From: Sphaeroforma arctica JP610 | Lineage: Eukaryota > Opisthokonta > Ichthyosporea > Ichthyophonida | DNA: 24,785 nt | Direction: 5' to 3' | Assembly: GCF_001186125.1 (NCBI RefSeq) | Contig: NW_014040413.1 | Location: 32,290-57,074, forward strand | Part shown: positions 1 through 9,934 of the stretch, piece after piece | Position numbering within the stretch: the first letter of the stretch is position 1 | How the letters are laid out: every line of letters starts with the position of its first letter | The notes under the pieces: generated by a model | Told to the model about the DNA's origin: nothing | The model's database searches: none | The model's input: only the letters and a program-made list of their open reading frames with translations | Position numbers and translations under genes: made by a program

Positions 1-562
1 ATTTATTTATATATATATTTATTCATTTGTTCATTTATTTGTTATCTATATATGCATGTGTTTGTAAATCCCACATTACTGTGTGGAGCATTAATTTATC
101 AGAATTGAATTAATGAGGGTAAGTTTATTAATGGCTGCGTATTGATACTATAGGAGAGTATTAATGCTAAGCGGATTTTGGTATTCAAGCGATGCTGTTG
201 CCAGTATTTGCCGTAGAAGGGTTAGACCTGTACGAACGTATTCGGATATCCCTATAGTGTCTCGTGCAGTATCTTCGCAATGTGATATTATCTATATATA
301 TATATATACATATGTATGTAGGTTTGTTCGTTTGCAATATATGGGCTGAATGTGTCACTCTCATGTACATTTATATATACAGAGTATGGTGTATGTCGAC
401 ACTTCGGCTTATGAAGTGGTATGGAATACTTCGCTATAGACTTAACGTATGTGTATGTGTTTGTTACTACAATTTGTATCGCACACAACTGAATGCATAT
501 CCAATCTCGAACACACTGACTGTTGATCAAGGACAGCGTCCCATATTTAATCATCTCAAATA
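1..562. other. no gene recognised; AT-rich non-coding DNA
   Basis: The first 560 bases hold TA- and TG-rich simple sequence (about 1-60 and 285-385) and only short, low-complexity open frames on both strands. The missing first coding exon of the downstream aspartyl-tRNA synthetase could lie here or beyond the window edge, but no ATG-led segment with a matching phase-0 donor stands out. Confidence 0.5.
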
Positions 563-1062
563 ATTGTGAAGTGTATTCCACAATCAATATATAGGCATCT
601 AGGGACAGTGTTATTGAGTGTATTAGTGAGCTAAAATTGTGGAGTGTATTCCACATTCAATGTATAGGCATCTAGGGACAGTGTTATTGAGTGTATTAGT
701 GAGCTAAAATTGTGGAGTGTATTCCACATTCAATGTATAGGCATCTAGGGATAGTTTTGTTGAGTGTATTAGTGAGCTACAATTGTGGAGTATATTCCAC
801 ATTCAATGTATAGGCATCTAGGGACAGTGTTGTTGAGTGTATTAGTGAGCTACAATTGTGGAGTGTATTCCACATTTAATGTATAGGCATCTAGGGACAG
901 TGTTGTTAAGTGTATTAGTGAGCTACAAGTGTGGAGTGTATTCCATACGCAATATATAGGCATCTGGAGACAGCTTTATTAAGTGTATAGCTACAATTGT
1001 GGAGTGTATTCCATATGCAATGTATAGCCATCTAGAGACAGTGCTATCAAGTGTATTGGAGC
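563..1062. repeat. 73-bp tandem array, about 7 copies
   Basis: Unit starts recur at 563, 636, 709, 782, 855 and 928 (exact 73-bp spacing), then at 996 (68 bp, internally shortened), and the array ends in a partial unit near 1060. Every unit carries the inverted motif TGTGGAGTGTATTCCACA or a close variant, followed by a TATAGGCATCTAGGGACAGTG-like block and a GAGTGTATTAGTGAGCTA-like block. Central copies are nearly identical and the last two are more diverged. It lies just upstream of the first recognised exon of the synthetase, so it is in an intron, 5' UTR or upstream DNA. Confidence 0.95.
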
Positions 1063-1208
1063 GCTCCAGAACATATCGCATACATTGATCCACCGCGTGA
1101 GTTTCCAACCTTGGTTCTCGTCACGCCCTCCACCCTATCAATAATATGTCTACATCTTCCAACGCATGTGTTTTGTTTGAGCATCATTTTTATATCTTAT
1201 CTTATCAG

Positions 1209-4200
1209 GGACCCAGTAAGAAGGACTTGCGAAAGGCCGCACGCGAGGCAGAAAAGGAAGCCAAGAAGCGGGTAGGTGAGATGACCTCTGTAGACACGTC
1301 GTCGTCTGTGAACAGACGTCCGTGTATGATATATCATCACTTGTTTGTGTCGATGCTCTGTCGGCCCTTCCATGCGTGTTATGCTGCGTTTGTGTATACT
1401 CGTGGCTATTGGTTTGTGTATACTCGTGGCTATTGGTTTGTGTATGTCCGTGGCTATTGGTTTGTGTATACCCATGGCTAGTGCTGCAAGGTTCCGCATG
1501 TGATTCACTGCGACTTGCGCATACAGCTTTGAGTGCATGCCGTGGGTATGAGGGTAATTATTTAGGACATGTTGCCCAATTTATATGTTAATTTATGTCT
1601 TCGATTCTTGTTTTATATTATCAGTCTTTTTATTGTTTGTGGCGGGTATGTACGTATGCACGAAGGTATGTATGTACGTATGTATGTATTGCATGTATGC
1701 ATGCTTGTAAGTACGTATGTATGTATTCTCTTGGCTCCGGTTCTAGTTATATAATAGTTGACTTTTCTTTACAGGAAACCATCGCCAAGCACGAGGCCGA
1801 GTCTGCGGCGGACCACGCAAACGACTACGCTAAGGACCTCTACGGATACGAAGCCATGAATCAGAGCACAACGCGCGATCGTGTCAAGTTCACAAAGATC
1901 GGTGGCCTGAACGAGGCAAGCGCAGGTAAATGATAAATTTGTATACAAATATACATACCTGTACTTATACTTATATATATATATATATGTGTGTATATAT
2001 GTATGAGTGTGTGTGTGTTTGTGTGTGTATATATATGTATGTATGTCGGTATGTTTTCGTATATGTTTATATACAGCTATGAATATATATCTACATCTAT
2101 ATATATATATATATATGTGAGTGTGTTTTTGAATGTGTTTAATATGATACATATCTCGTTCTTCGTCAATGTACACACATAGTCTCATCCACATCATTAT
2201 GGTCCAACCCAATCGTACCATGCTGAACTATGAACGATTCAAAATATTCACAACCAACTACACCACTAAACATTTAAAACGGTTAAACACAACTAGTTCA
2301 GTTCAAACAGTTTAACGCAACTAGCCCACGGTTAAACCTGATTAGATAAACGAACCCACTGTTGGAACAGTTAAAATATACTAACTTACTGTTAAAATAG
2401 TTGAAATATACTAAGTTACTGTTATAACAGTTACAATAAACTAGCTTGCTGTTAAACCAGTTCAAATAAACTAACTCACTGTCTCATTATTCCACAATAA
2501 ACGAACAGGTGACACCATCACCCTGCGCGCACGAGTCCACAATGTCCGATCCACTGGAAAACAGGCCTTCGTTATCCTTAGACAAAGGTGTGTGCTTGTT
2601 TTATAACATACATCTGTTGTCTCCAGTTAAAGGTGTGTGCTTGTTGTGTATGCATCTGTTGTACCCAGTCAAAGGTGTGTGCTTGTTGTGTATGCATCTG
2701 TTGTACCCAGTCAAAGGTGTGTGCTTGTTGTGTATGATTTATATCATACATTTGTTGTGTATGATTTATATCATACATTTGTTGTGTATGATTTATATCA
2801 TACATTTGTTGTGTATGATTTATATCATACATTTGTTGCGTATGGTTTAGATCATACATTTGTTGTGTATGGTTTATATCATACATTTGTTGTGTATGGT
2901 TTATAACGTACATTTGTTGTGTATGGTTTATAACGTACATGTGTTGGCCTCAGCCAAAGGTGTGTGCTTGTTGCGTATGGTTCATATCATACATTTGTTG
3001 TGTGTGGTTTATAACATACATGTGTTGTCCCCAGTGAAATGTGCGTGCTTGTTGTGTATGGTTATCAAAGTATGTATTGTTCTCAGACAAGAGTGTGTTG
3101 TCCATATAAAGGATGTATCCCGCAACTCGAGTATGTTTGGTGTCACTTTTTAATCGCTCTGGCATCTTTGCACTCGCTGTTCAAAATAACCCCGTTTGTC
3201 GGTATGCAGAGACACATTTATACGCATATACTTATACTTACATATACATATACAGATGCACATACACACACTCACACCACGATCACTTAAACTGAACTTT
3301 GCGTACTCTCCCTCTCCTGTTTAATTGTCCACTGTGCAGATACGATACCATCCAGGCTGTGTGCGCCGTGAGTGACACCGTGAGTAAGCTGATGGTCAAA
3401 TTCTGTGGCATTCTCACACGCGAGTCTTTGGTCCGCGTCGAAGCAACCGTGGCTTCGGCCCCTACGCCCATCTCCAGTTGCTCTCAGAGCGGATTAGAAC
3501 TACAGATTAACAAGGTTTGTGCTATGTATGATGTATTTGTAAGTACTGGTAAGTTTGTTATAAGTTATAGTAGAGGTGTGCTAGGGATGCGGTTTAGGCA
3601 CTCTCCGAGCGGATTAGAAATAAGGGTGGTGCTGCTAATGATATTCTGGTACGTTTGTTATAAATCAGTGTATTCCAGTTACCTCCCTCTATCTCTCTCA
3701 AGAAGTTTTGTGCTACGTGCGCATGTATTAAACTGGCCACTCTGTCGCTGCCATGGTGTGGATTGCATCAATCCTGAACATCCTGCACAAATCTGCCCCC
3801 CCATTTTCTTTCAACCCACTCCTATCATATTTCCATCACAACTTGTGTGTCGTGTCGCAGTGTGTGACCCAATTACCCTTCCAAATTATCTTTGCGAGCG
3901 CCGCCATGGCTGTTTTGTAGTTCCAAATTTCGGGGAATCGGGGCTACCCCAACCGCGCTTCCACGGCCCAGTTTTCGGCCCTAATTAATTCTGAGCAATC
4001 TATCTCAAAGTGCAACCCAATTCCTCTATGTACACCCCATCTCTCGTCGTCTCACAACGCCTCTCCCCTTTCTCTATCGCTATACAGCTGTTTGTGGTAT
4101 CACACTCCGTGCCTCAGCTGCCGTTCCAGATCGACGACGCGAGTGCCTCCAAAGCCGAGCTCGAGAAGGAAGACACCAAGTACACGGCTGTGGGACTAGA

Positions 4201-7200
4201 TAACCGCCTAAACAACCGTGTGATCGATCTCAGGACCCCTGCCAACCAGGCTATCTTCAGATTACAAAGCGGCGTTTGCGCGCTGTTTAGACAGTACCTG
4301 GCCGGTGAGTGGTGTAGTTGTCGGATACGCGTGCTTTTTGTAGGGTACCTGTTGGAGGTTGGGACGTATGTTTGCTATTTGTACCTTGTGTAAGGTTTAC
4401 TGTTTCTCTCTATACGCTTGCGTAGGGTGTGCACTTGTGTACTTCTCGGCATAGTCTTAGACTCTGCTCTCATGCTTGTGCTTTTGCATGGTACTTGTGT
4501 GTTATATGTACATATGTTCTATTTGTAATTGTGTGTTTTTAGTACATATATTATTTTTGTACTTGTGTGTGGTTTGCTGTTTCTCTCCACACGCTTGATA
4601 CGCTTGCGTAGGGTGTGCACTTGTGTACTTCTCGGCATAGTCTTATACTCTGCTCGCATGCTTGTGCTTTTGCATGGTACTTGTGTGTTATTAGTACATA
4701 TGTTCTATTTGTAATCGTGTGTTTTTAGTACATATATTCTCCCCTAAACCCTAAATACGCATGCTATTTGTAGGGTACCTGTTAGAGGTTGGAACGTATG
4801 TTTTCTATTTGTACCTTGTGTAAGGTTTACTGTTTCTCTCTATACGCTTGCGTATGGTGTGCACTTGTGTACTTGTTTTAGGTGTGTTTTTAGTGCATAT
4901 GTTATATTTGTACTTAGTATGGTTTACTGTTTTTCTCTATACGCTTGCGTATGGTGTGCACTTGTGTACTTCTTGGCATAGTCTTATACACTGCTCTCAT
5001 GCTTGTGCTTTTATATGGTACTTGTGTGTTATTAGTACATATATTCTATTTGTACTTGTGTATGGTACTGTTTTTATGCTTGTACTTGCGTATGGCATCC
5101 TGCTGTGTTAAGACGTAGACTTTGACTGGGCAAAAGCAAGTGTGCGGATGTGTCTAAGGGGTTTGGATTATGCCTACACAGGGATATGAACTTCGTATAT
5201 ATATACATGCATATGGTTATTGTACGATATGTACCCAGAAAAGAATACTCTACCATCTCTATACACAGATAAGAACGTCCTATGTAGACATGCAGATGGG
5301 TTATTGCACAAAACATACCCAGGATCTAATACTCTAATATTTCTACACATAGCAACGAACTTACTATATGTACATACACATGGCTATCATACAATACATG
5401 CACATGTCGTGTTGCACAAATCACAGCCAGAACCCCTCGCCTCGCCTCCTATCCCTACATGTACACAGGTATGAACTTCATATATGTACGTGCACACGCA
5501 GTATCGTACAAAACACACCCAGAATCCCTGTTCTCACCCCCTATCTCTACCTACACATACCGTACAAAAAACACCCAGAACCCCTCACCTTCTATCTCTA
5601 CCTACACACAGGTATGAACTTTGTGGAGATCCACTCCCCCAAGTTGTTGGGTGCAGCATCCGAGGGCGGCGCTAACGTATTCAAGGCATCCTACTTTGAC
5701 CGTAGCGCTTATCTGGCTCAGTCGCCGCAGCTATTCAAGCAGATGGCGCTGTGTTCCGATATGGAGCGGGTGTTTGAGATTGGACCCGTTTTCCGGTGAG
5801 TTTGATATGATCTAATAGGATGATATGATATGAGGTGTGCGTTTACATACGAGTACCAGCCTGTACGCTGCAAAGGCTTGTCATCTTGCGTTGGATTTGG
5901 ATGTATCTCAATATGCATGTTGTACGCAATAGTATTACTGTGTGTACCACTCTCGTGTCAACTTATTCGGACTGACGTTTGTCCAAGTTATAACTCAATA
6001 TCCGTTTCTTATTTGTTTTTGTTTTTTTTGGGGGGGGGGTTGGAACCCAGTGCGGAGGATTCCAACACCCACAGACATTTGACCGAGTTCACTGGGCTGG
6101 ATATGGAGATGGAGATCAACGAGCACTACCACGAGGTATGGTTGTATTGGCAATGGTATGCCTGAACATTGACATTCAAAACGCTTAATTTAGAAGGCAC
6201 TCGTATGCACCAACATATATGTATGTGTACATGTCTATGTAGGTATAGTTTGTAAAAGCCTATGCAGGTATAGCATTTTTATGCCTATGCAGGTATAGTA
6301 TGTACAGGCCTATATAGGTATAGTATGCACATAGCTATGTAGGTATATATGTAAATGGGATGCGTGTTCTCAAGTCCAGTGTTAGGTATGTGTAGCATTG
6401 CACAGTTCTGCTTTATTCGATATTAGGAGATCGTGCAGGTCTCGGGGGCTCTGCGCACTCGGTGCAAACAGCGCATGTGTCGTAATGTTGTATTGTGGTA
6501 ATGTGGCTGAACGTGTACACGCGAATGTAAATCTGTACTCACATTGTCAGCTGCAAACAGCGCATGTGTCGTATTGTTGTATTGTGGTATTGTGGCTGAA
6601 CGTGTACACGCGAATGTAATTCTGTACTCACATTGTCAGCTTGCAAACAACTCATGTGTCGTATTGTTGTATTGTCGTATTGCGGCTGAACGCGTACACG
6701 CGAATGTAGTTCTGTACTCACATTGTCAGCTTTGAATAGCACATTGTCGGATTGTCAATATTTTTACACTATGAATCGTGAGTGGAGCTGGAAGACAGCC
6801 CTTTCAAGTAGCATGTACACATCCGTACGCTCACGAGCTATTCTCTTCATATGTTTGTACTACTTGTCTATTAGTTATATATTTATGCTACTTATCAATC
6901 CTATCTCAGACGTATCCATTCAAAGACTTACACCCAGCATGGTTGTTCGACATACATACGCGAATGTGTGTTGATATCATCAGTTCCATGTGACATACTA
7001 ACTACCTGGCCTACCTACAACCAAAAACAAAACAGGTGTTGGATATGCTAGACGGACTCTTCGTCCATATCTTCAAGGGCCTGCGTGACCAGTACAAGCA
7101 CGAGCTGAAGATTGTGTCTCAGCAGTACCCCTTCGAGGACTTCAAGTTCATGGAGCCATCCCTGCGTATCAACTATGTGGAGGGTGTGAAGCTTCTGAGG

Positions 7201-8569
7201 TAAGTGATCCTTCATATGTATATATATATATATATATATATATTAATATTATATATATATATATATATATGCATGTATTTTGAGACGGTTGATATATATG
7301 AATATATATATATGTATGTGTTTATATATACATACAATATAGTACTTAGATAGCCAACAATACTAAAACGACACCCCTATTCACTTCCTAAAGAGAAAAC
7401 GGTGTAGAAATGGGTGAGGAGGAAGATCTCACAACTGAAAACGAGAAGTTCCTGGGACGGTTAATCAAGGAGAAGTATGACACTGACTTCTACATGCTCG
7501 ACAAGTTCCCGTTGGCTGTGCGACCGTTCTACACCATGCCTGATGCTCAGGATAAGGTATATATATATGTGTGTGTGGTAGCGTACAAATATTTGCATCT
7601 GTATCTGTGTTATCGTTCACATCCATGATACATGCGCATTGGTATGTTTGCGAAGGTGTGTAGAAGTATATTATCTCCACAGTTCCTGTGTGTTCTAAGT
7701 TGTGTATGTATGCCCATATATACTCGTGTGCATGTAGCACGATAAGTGAGTGTGCTACCATATTCGCCTCGGGCTATTACGTCTAGGTATCCTCACGGAC
7801 GATTGCCGTGCCGTGTACTGTCCCTATTACTGTGTGCATACATGCTGTCTCTGTGGATGTGTTACGGCGGTGCATTTTTGGTCAGCTACTACTGTTCCCA
7901 TATCTATTTCTCTCTGTATCATCCCCCTGACCTAAAGTGTAGGCCACAGCTTCAACTGGATATCCCACCCATTCCTCACCCAACCCCCTTAGTCCTTATC
8001 TCTACCCATCAGTCTTTTGGAGTGCCTTGTATCACATGTTTTGACCTTGTCTTTGTACACACTTATCCATTGTACACAACCAACCCCCTTAATCCTTATC
8101 TCTACCCATCAGTCTTTGTGGAGTGCCTCGTATCACATGTTTTGACCTTGTCTTTGTACACACTTATCCATTGTACACAACCGCCCTCGCTTCCGATTCG
8201 GACGCAGGCCTACAAAGTACGGCCCCGAGACAGAATATTCAACTAATCCAACACCCTACCACCTGAACCCTTATCCCTACCCCCGGAATCCTTATCTCTA
8301 CCCCTCAGAAATGGAGTAACTCGTACGACATGTTCATGCGTGGCGAGGAGATCCTTTCCGGAGCCCAGCGTATTCACGACCCCGCATTCCTCACTGAACG
8401 TGCCTCTGAACACGGCATTGAGCTGTCCACCATCCAGCCCTACATTGACTCGTTCAAGTATGGTGCTCCCCCACACGGTGGAGGTGGTATCGGTATGTCT
8501 ACCCAGAGCCACGTGGCGCCGTGTGTGGGTGGTTGAGTATCCGTCACTAGCTTCATGCGTGTATTACTG

Positions 8570-8606
<37 letters not shown>

Positions 8607-9283
8607 ACGCCTGTATGTAGGTATGTGTTTGTGTGTATGTATGTATGTACAACTGTATGTATGTGTGTCCGTGTATATGTATATATATATATAAATATAT
8701 ATACTTGTATATCTATGTATATCTGCAATCCTGTTTCCTGATTAAATGCTCTACCACATACGGCATTGAGCTGGTTATTTCAGTATCTTCATTGATTCTT
8801 TCGTACGGGAGACCACCACGCCATAAATTTGGAGTCGGTACTAATTGTTCGAGAAGCGCTATCTTAAATACCTTCCATTAGAAAGTGCCCCTATCCTCGT
8901 AGCTGATTCGTGTGTGTGTATCTCAATTGGTATGTGTCTCATATCACGTGGTTATTCAGCTGGTGTGTCTAGTCTATAAGCACAACGGTACAGTATTCTG
9001 GAATACAACATCCATGTCCAGATGCCAGATGTCCTTTTTAAGAATTTTGAGACTGTGCCTTGTGTACACATGCGCACTCACACTCACACATACATCCGCA
9101 TACACAATCATACATACATACATACTTACATCCTCGCCTATGCTCACACTTACAAAGTACTAATTCACAATAACATTCCACCCGGTCACAGGTATGGAAC
9201 GTGTGCTGATGCTGTACTTGGCGTTGGGTAACATCCGCCGCACTTCTCTCTTCCCACGTGATCCGAAACGTTTGAGTCCTTAA
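1209..9283 (+). CDS. DARS1: cytosolic aspartyl-tRNA synthetase, 11 exons, 5'-partial
   Basis: Charges tRNA-Asp with aspartate in the cytosol (class IIb synthetase). Exons: 1209-1271, 1775-1925, 2509-2587, 3340-3514, 4088-4304, 5612-5795, 6051-6135, 7036-7199, 7394-7556, 8309-8492, 9192-9283. They sum to 1557 nt (518 residues plus stop) in one frame, all with GT-AG introns. Order of parts: Lys-rich N-terminal extension ([21 protein letters not shown]) as in fungal and animal enzymes; OB-fold anticodon-binding domain ([20 protein letters not shown]); catalytic core with RVIDLRT (motif 1 region), flipping loop [10 protein letters not shown], substrate-binding AYLAQSPQ, motif 2 [15 protein letters not shown] split by an intron inside its Arg codon, [19 protein letters not shown], and motif 3 GGGIGMERV; ends [10 protein letters not shown] like human and yeast enzymes. 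Length is near human DARS1 (501). The first coding exon was not found: the frame stays open back to an ATG at 1146, but that stretch looks like an acceptor tract. Introns are unusually repeat-rich. Confidence 0.97.
1388..1482. repeat. 24-bp tandem repeat x4, intronic
   Basis: Four copies of a unit like TATACTCGTGGCTATTGGTT in the synthetase intron after the 1209-1271 exon. Being a multiple of 3 it gives a false repetitive open frame (GYWFVYTR). Copies 3 and 4 carry a few substitutions. Confidence 0.9.
1640..1730. repeat. (GTAT)n-like simple repeat, intronic
   Basis: Interrupted TATG/TACG tetranucleotide run ending about 45 bases before the acceptor of the 1775-1925 exon of the synthetase. 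It creates artefactual open frames rich in Tyr, Val, Cys and Met. Confidence 0.8.
1966..2130. repeat. TA/TG microsatellites, intronic
   Basis: Two (TA)n tracts, near 1973-1990 and 2095-2117, with TG-rich sequence between them, in the synthetase intron after the 1775-1925 exon. Confidence 0.85.
2268..2490. repeat. degenerate tandem repeat of about 36 bp, intronic
   Basis: Five to six diverged units built on CTGTTAAA(N)CAGTT...ATA(A)ACTA, running up to just before the acceptor at 2508 of the synthetase. Phase drifts between units, so the copies look old. Confidence 0.7.
2588..3100. repeat. composite array: repeated donor sites around a 27-bp palindromic repeat
   Basis: The segment begins at the real donor (exon end CAAAG then GTGTGTGCTTGTT). 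That junction recurs with decoy GT at about 2633, 2675, 2717 and 2960, and in weaker form near 3041 and 3090, each preceded by CAG(T/C)(T/C)AAAG-like sequence resembling the exon end AGACAAAG. Between 2731 and 2945 there is a nested array of about eight 27-bp units, TTGTTGTGTATGATTTATAT plus CATACAT, whose core GTATGATTTATATCATAC is a near-perfect palindrome. Confidence 0.9.
3481..3665. repeat. tandem duplication of an exon end plus donor (about 120 bp)
   Basis: The end of the 3340-3514 exon (CTCTCAGAGCGGATTAGAAC at 3481) and its following intron are repeated at 3601 (CTCTCCGAGCGGATTAGAAA). The flanking intron also matches: CTGGTAAGTTTGTTATAAGT near 3546 and CTGGTACGTTTGTTATAAAT near 3646. 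The copy has lost the splice junction by small deletions and is not part of the reading frame. Confidence 0.85.
3666..4087. other. intron of the synthetase, no further feature seen
   Basis: Unique sequence with a C/T-rich 3' half and an acceptor TATACAG at 4081-4087. No repeat, RNA gene or independent open frame that looks protein-like was seen. Confidence 0.6.
4330..5105. repeat. long degenerate tandem repeat, 95-190 bp spacing, intronic
   Basis: Blocks like TGTTTCTCTCTATACGCTTG plus CGTA(G/T)GGTGTGCACTTGTGTACTT recur near 4400, 4576, 4831 and 4930; TTCTCGGCATAGTCTTA recurs near 4441, 4627 and (as TTCTTGGCATAGTCTTA) 4970; a GGTACCTGTT(G/A)GAGGTTGG block occurs near 4344 and 4775. Units are rearranged rather than in perfect register. 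All copies lie in the intron between the 4088-4304 and 5612-5795 exons of the synthetase. Confidence 0.85.
5171..5622. repeat. tandem copies of a 3' splice site and exon start (84-118 bp period)
   Basis: The true acceptor (CTACACACAG then GTATGAACTTTGTGG, exon from 5612) has look-alikes at about 5171-5195 (CCTACACAGGGATATGAACTT), 5260-5278 (ACACAGATAAGAACGTCC), 5345-5362 (CACATAGCAACGAACTT), and a near-identical one at 5463-5478 (ACACAGGTATGAACTTCAT). Each is followed by a TATATGTACATGCACATGG-like block and a CAAAACACACCCAGAA(C/T)CCC-like block, then a CTATCTCTACCT tract. The last unit (5553-5603) is truncated. Confidence 0.88.
6022..6050 (+). promoter_or_regulatory. odd acceptor tract: T8 followed by G10
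   Basis: The 3' splice site of the 6051-6135 exon is preceded by eight T then ten G, then TTGGAACCCAG. Such a G homopolymer inside an expected polypyrimidine tract is unusual. Exon identity is certain because it carries synthetase motif 2 ([13 protein letters not shown]). Confidence 0.75.
6236..6350. repeat. 25-bp tandem repeat x5, intronic
   Basis: Units of the form CCTATGCAGGTATAGTATGTACAG recur at a spacing of about 25 bp in the intron after the 6051-6135 exon of the synthetase. Every unit includes an AGGTATAG-type sequence resembling a weak donor. Confidence 0.8.
6464..6732. repeat. 89-90-bp tandem repeat x3, intronic
   Basis: Unit starts (GCAAACAGCGCATGTGTCGT, the third changed to GCAAACAACTCATG) lie at 6464, 6553 and 6643. 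Each unit ends in CTGTACTCACATTGTCAGC. Copies differ at only a few sites, so the expansion is recent. Located in the intron before the 7036-7199 exon of the synthetase. Confidence 0.93.
6733..7035. other. rest of intron, nothing further seen
   Basis: Unique AT-rich intron sequence ending in the A-rich acceptor AAAACAAAACAG at 7024-7035. This acceptor lacks a clear pyrimidine tract in the last 20 bases. No other feature seen. Confidence 0.5.
7215..7335. repeat. TA microsatellites, intronic
   Basis: Several (TA)n runs in the short intron between the 7036-7199 and 7394-7556 exons of the synthetase. Confidence 0.9.
7981..8182. repeat. 100-bp tandem duplication copying the next exon's acceptor
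   Basis: Two copies start at CAACCCCCTT (7981 and 8081). Inside each, CCTTATCTCTACCCATCAG is followed by sequence containing TGGAGT or TTGGAGT, CCTCGTA and ACATGTT. The real junction of the 8309-8492 exon is CCTTATCTCTACCCCTCAG followed by AAATGGAGTAACTCGTACGA and CATGTT, so each unit is a diverged copy of that acceptor and about the first 27 exon bases. Confidence 0.85.
8568..8712. repeat. TA and GT microsatellites, intronic
   Basis: (TA)n then (GT)n near 8568-8605, with further GTAT- and TA-rich runs to 8712, in the last intron of the synthetase. Another ACATACAT-rich run lies near 9075-9130. The rest of this intron (8713-9191) shows no other feature. Confidence 0.85.
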
Positions 9284-9560
9284 ATGCAATGGCTTTTGTT
9301 GCAGTCATAGTGTAGTGCGCCGCATTCTGTGGTTGTGAGTATGACAAGCTGTTAGTGGGCAACCGAATTGGATCTGGGAGGGAAGATGACACAGCTGTGG
9401 AATGAGGAAGGTAACTGAAAAAGAGGTTGCGTATCGCTCACAGCCATGATATGGCTCTGGCAACTCTTCAGCGTGTGTCTACAGTATTCGCTCTGGAGCT
9501 CAAGCTGCTGGGAGTTAGTTTGATGACCAGGTTAGCACAGGTCATTTGATTGAGCATATG
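9284..9560. other. region 3' of the synthetase, no gene recognised
   Basis: Presumed 3' UTR and downstream DNA. No AATAAA is seen close to the stop. Short open pieces occur, such as one reading DMALATLQRVSTVFALELKL near 9455-9515, but they are interrupted and match no family I recognise. Confidence 0.4.
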
Positions 9561-9562
9561 GA

Positions 9563-9757
9563 GTGAATGAAGACACTGAAGCATACAGGGTTTCATCACT
9601 GATATGGTACGGAGCAAGGTCACCTGGAACTCGCAATTGTGAAAAGGTTGTAAACGAATTAAATGAGTATTCTGCGCCACATTCGCTTGTCATTTTTTTA
9701 ACTGTCGGGCTTAAAATTGAAGAAGAAAAACGCTGGCTGCGTACATACATATCATAG
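9563..9757 (+). pseudogene. possible coding fossil, unidentified
   Basis: A 64-codon open stretch starting at an ATG-less position within a longer open frame. Its sequence is protein-like (mixed hydrophobic and acidic, with LIWYGARSPGTRN in the middle and a Lys/Glu-rich end). The segment LIWYGARSPG loosely resembles the RHGxRxP loop of histidine acid phosphatases such as MINPP1, but the catalytic Arg-His would be Trp-Tyr, so even if related it would be dead. A longer open frame exists on the opposite strand (9532-9927, 131 codons) with less protein-like composition. No splice sites or start were found to make a gene of either. Chance is the main alternative. Confidence 0.2.
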
Positions 9758-9926
9758 TGCAAATATATTGTTTTGTTCAAATGTAAAATGGACGACACAC
9801 ATAGTCCTGGGACCTGGCGAAAAGAGAAGCGCGTCGTGCATGGGTTGGGTTGCTGACAGGTCAATGTGGACACGCTCAGATAAGAAGCTACTGCTAGAGT
9901 CCTCTCTCTAGTAGTAGACCGCTGCA

Positions 9927-9934
9927 TATATAAG
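9927..9934 (+). promoter_or_regulatory. possible orphan TATA box (TATATAAG)
   Basis: TATATAAG sits just downstream of an imperfect hairpin (CTACTGCTAGAG / CTCTAGTAGTAG, about 9889-9918) and about 25 bp upstream of a GAGTGAGTCACTCACTCACT palindromic tract. No convincing coding region follows closely, so it may be a remnant, a chance match, or a distal promoter with a 5' UTR intron for the gene at 10978. Confidence 0.25.

Noticed and set aside
563-1062. CRISPR-like array
   Set aside because: The 73-bp units are repeated throughout, with no unique spacers, in a eukaryotic context.
1146-1208. ATG at 1146 as the start of the synthetase
   Set aside because: The frame is open, but the stretch is T-rich and ends in TATCAG like an acceptor, and the implied residues (FEHHFYILSYQ) do not resemble known N-termini. 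An upstream exon is more likely.
1322-1591. Open frames with repeated GYWFVYTR or CVYSWLLV
   Set aside because: Product of the 24-bp intronic tandem repeat; no coding support.
2509-3153. Open frames of 90-120 codons on both strands with repeated HTQQMYDIN or VCLLCMHLL
   Set aside because: They arise from the 27-bp and 42-bp repeats, whose lengths are multiples of three. The real exon 2509-2587 uses another frame.
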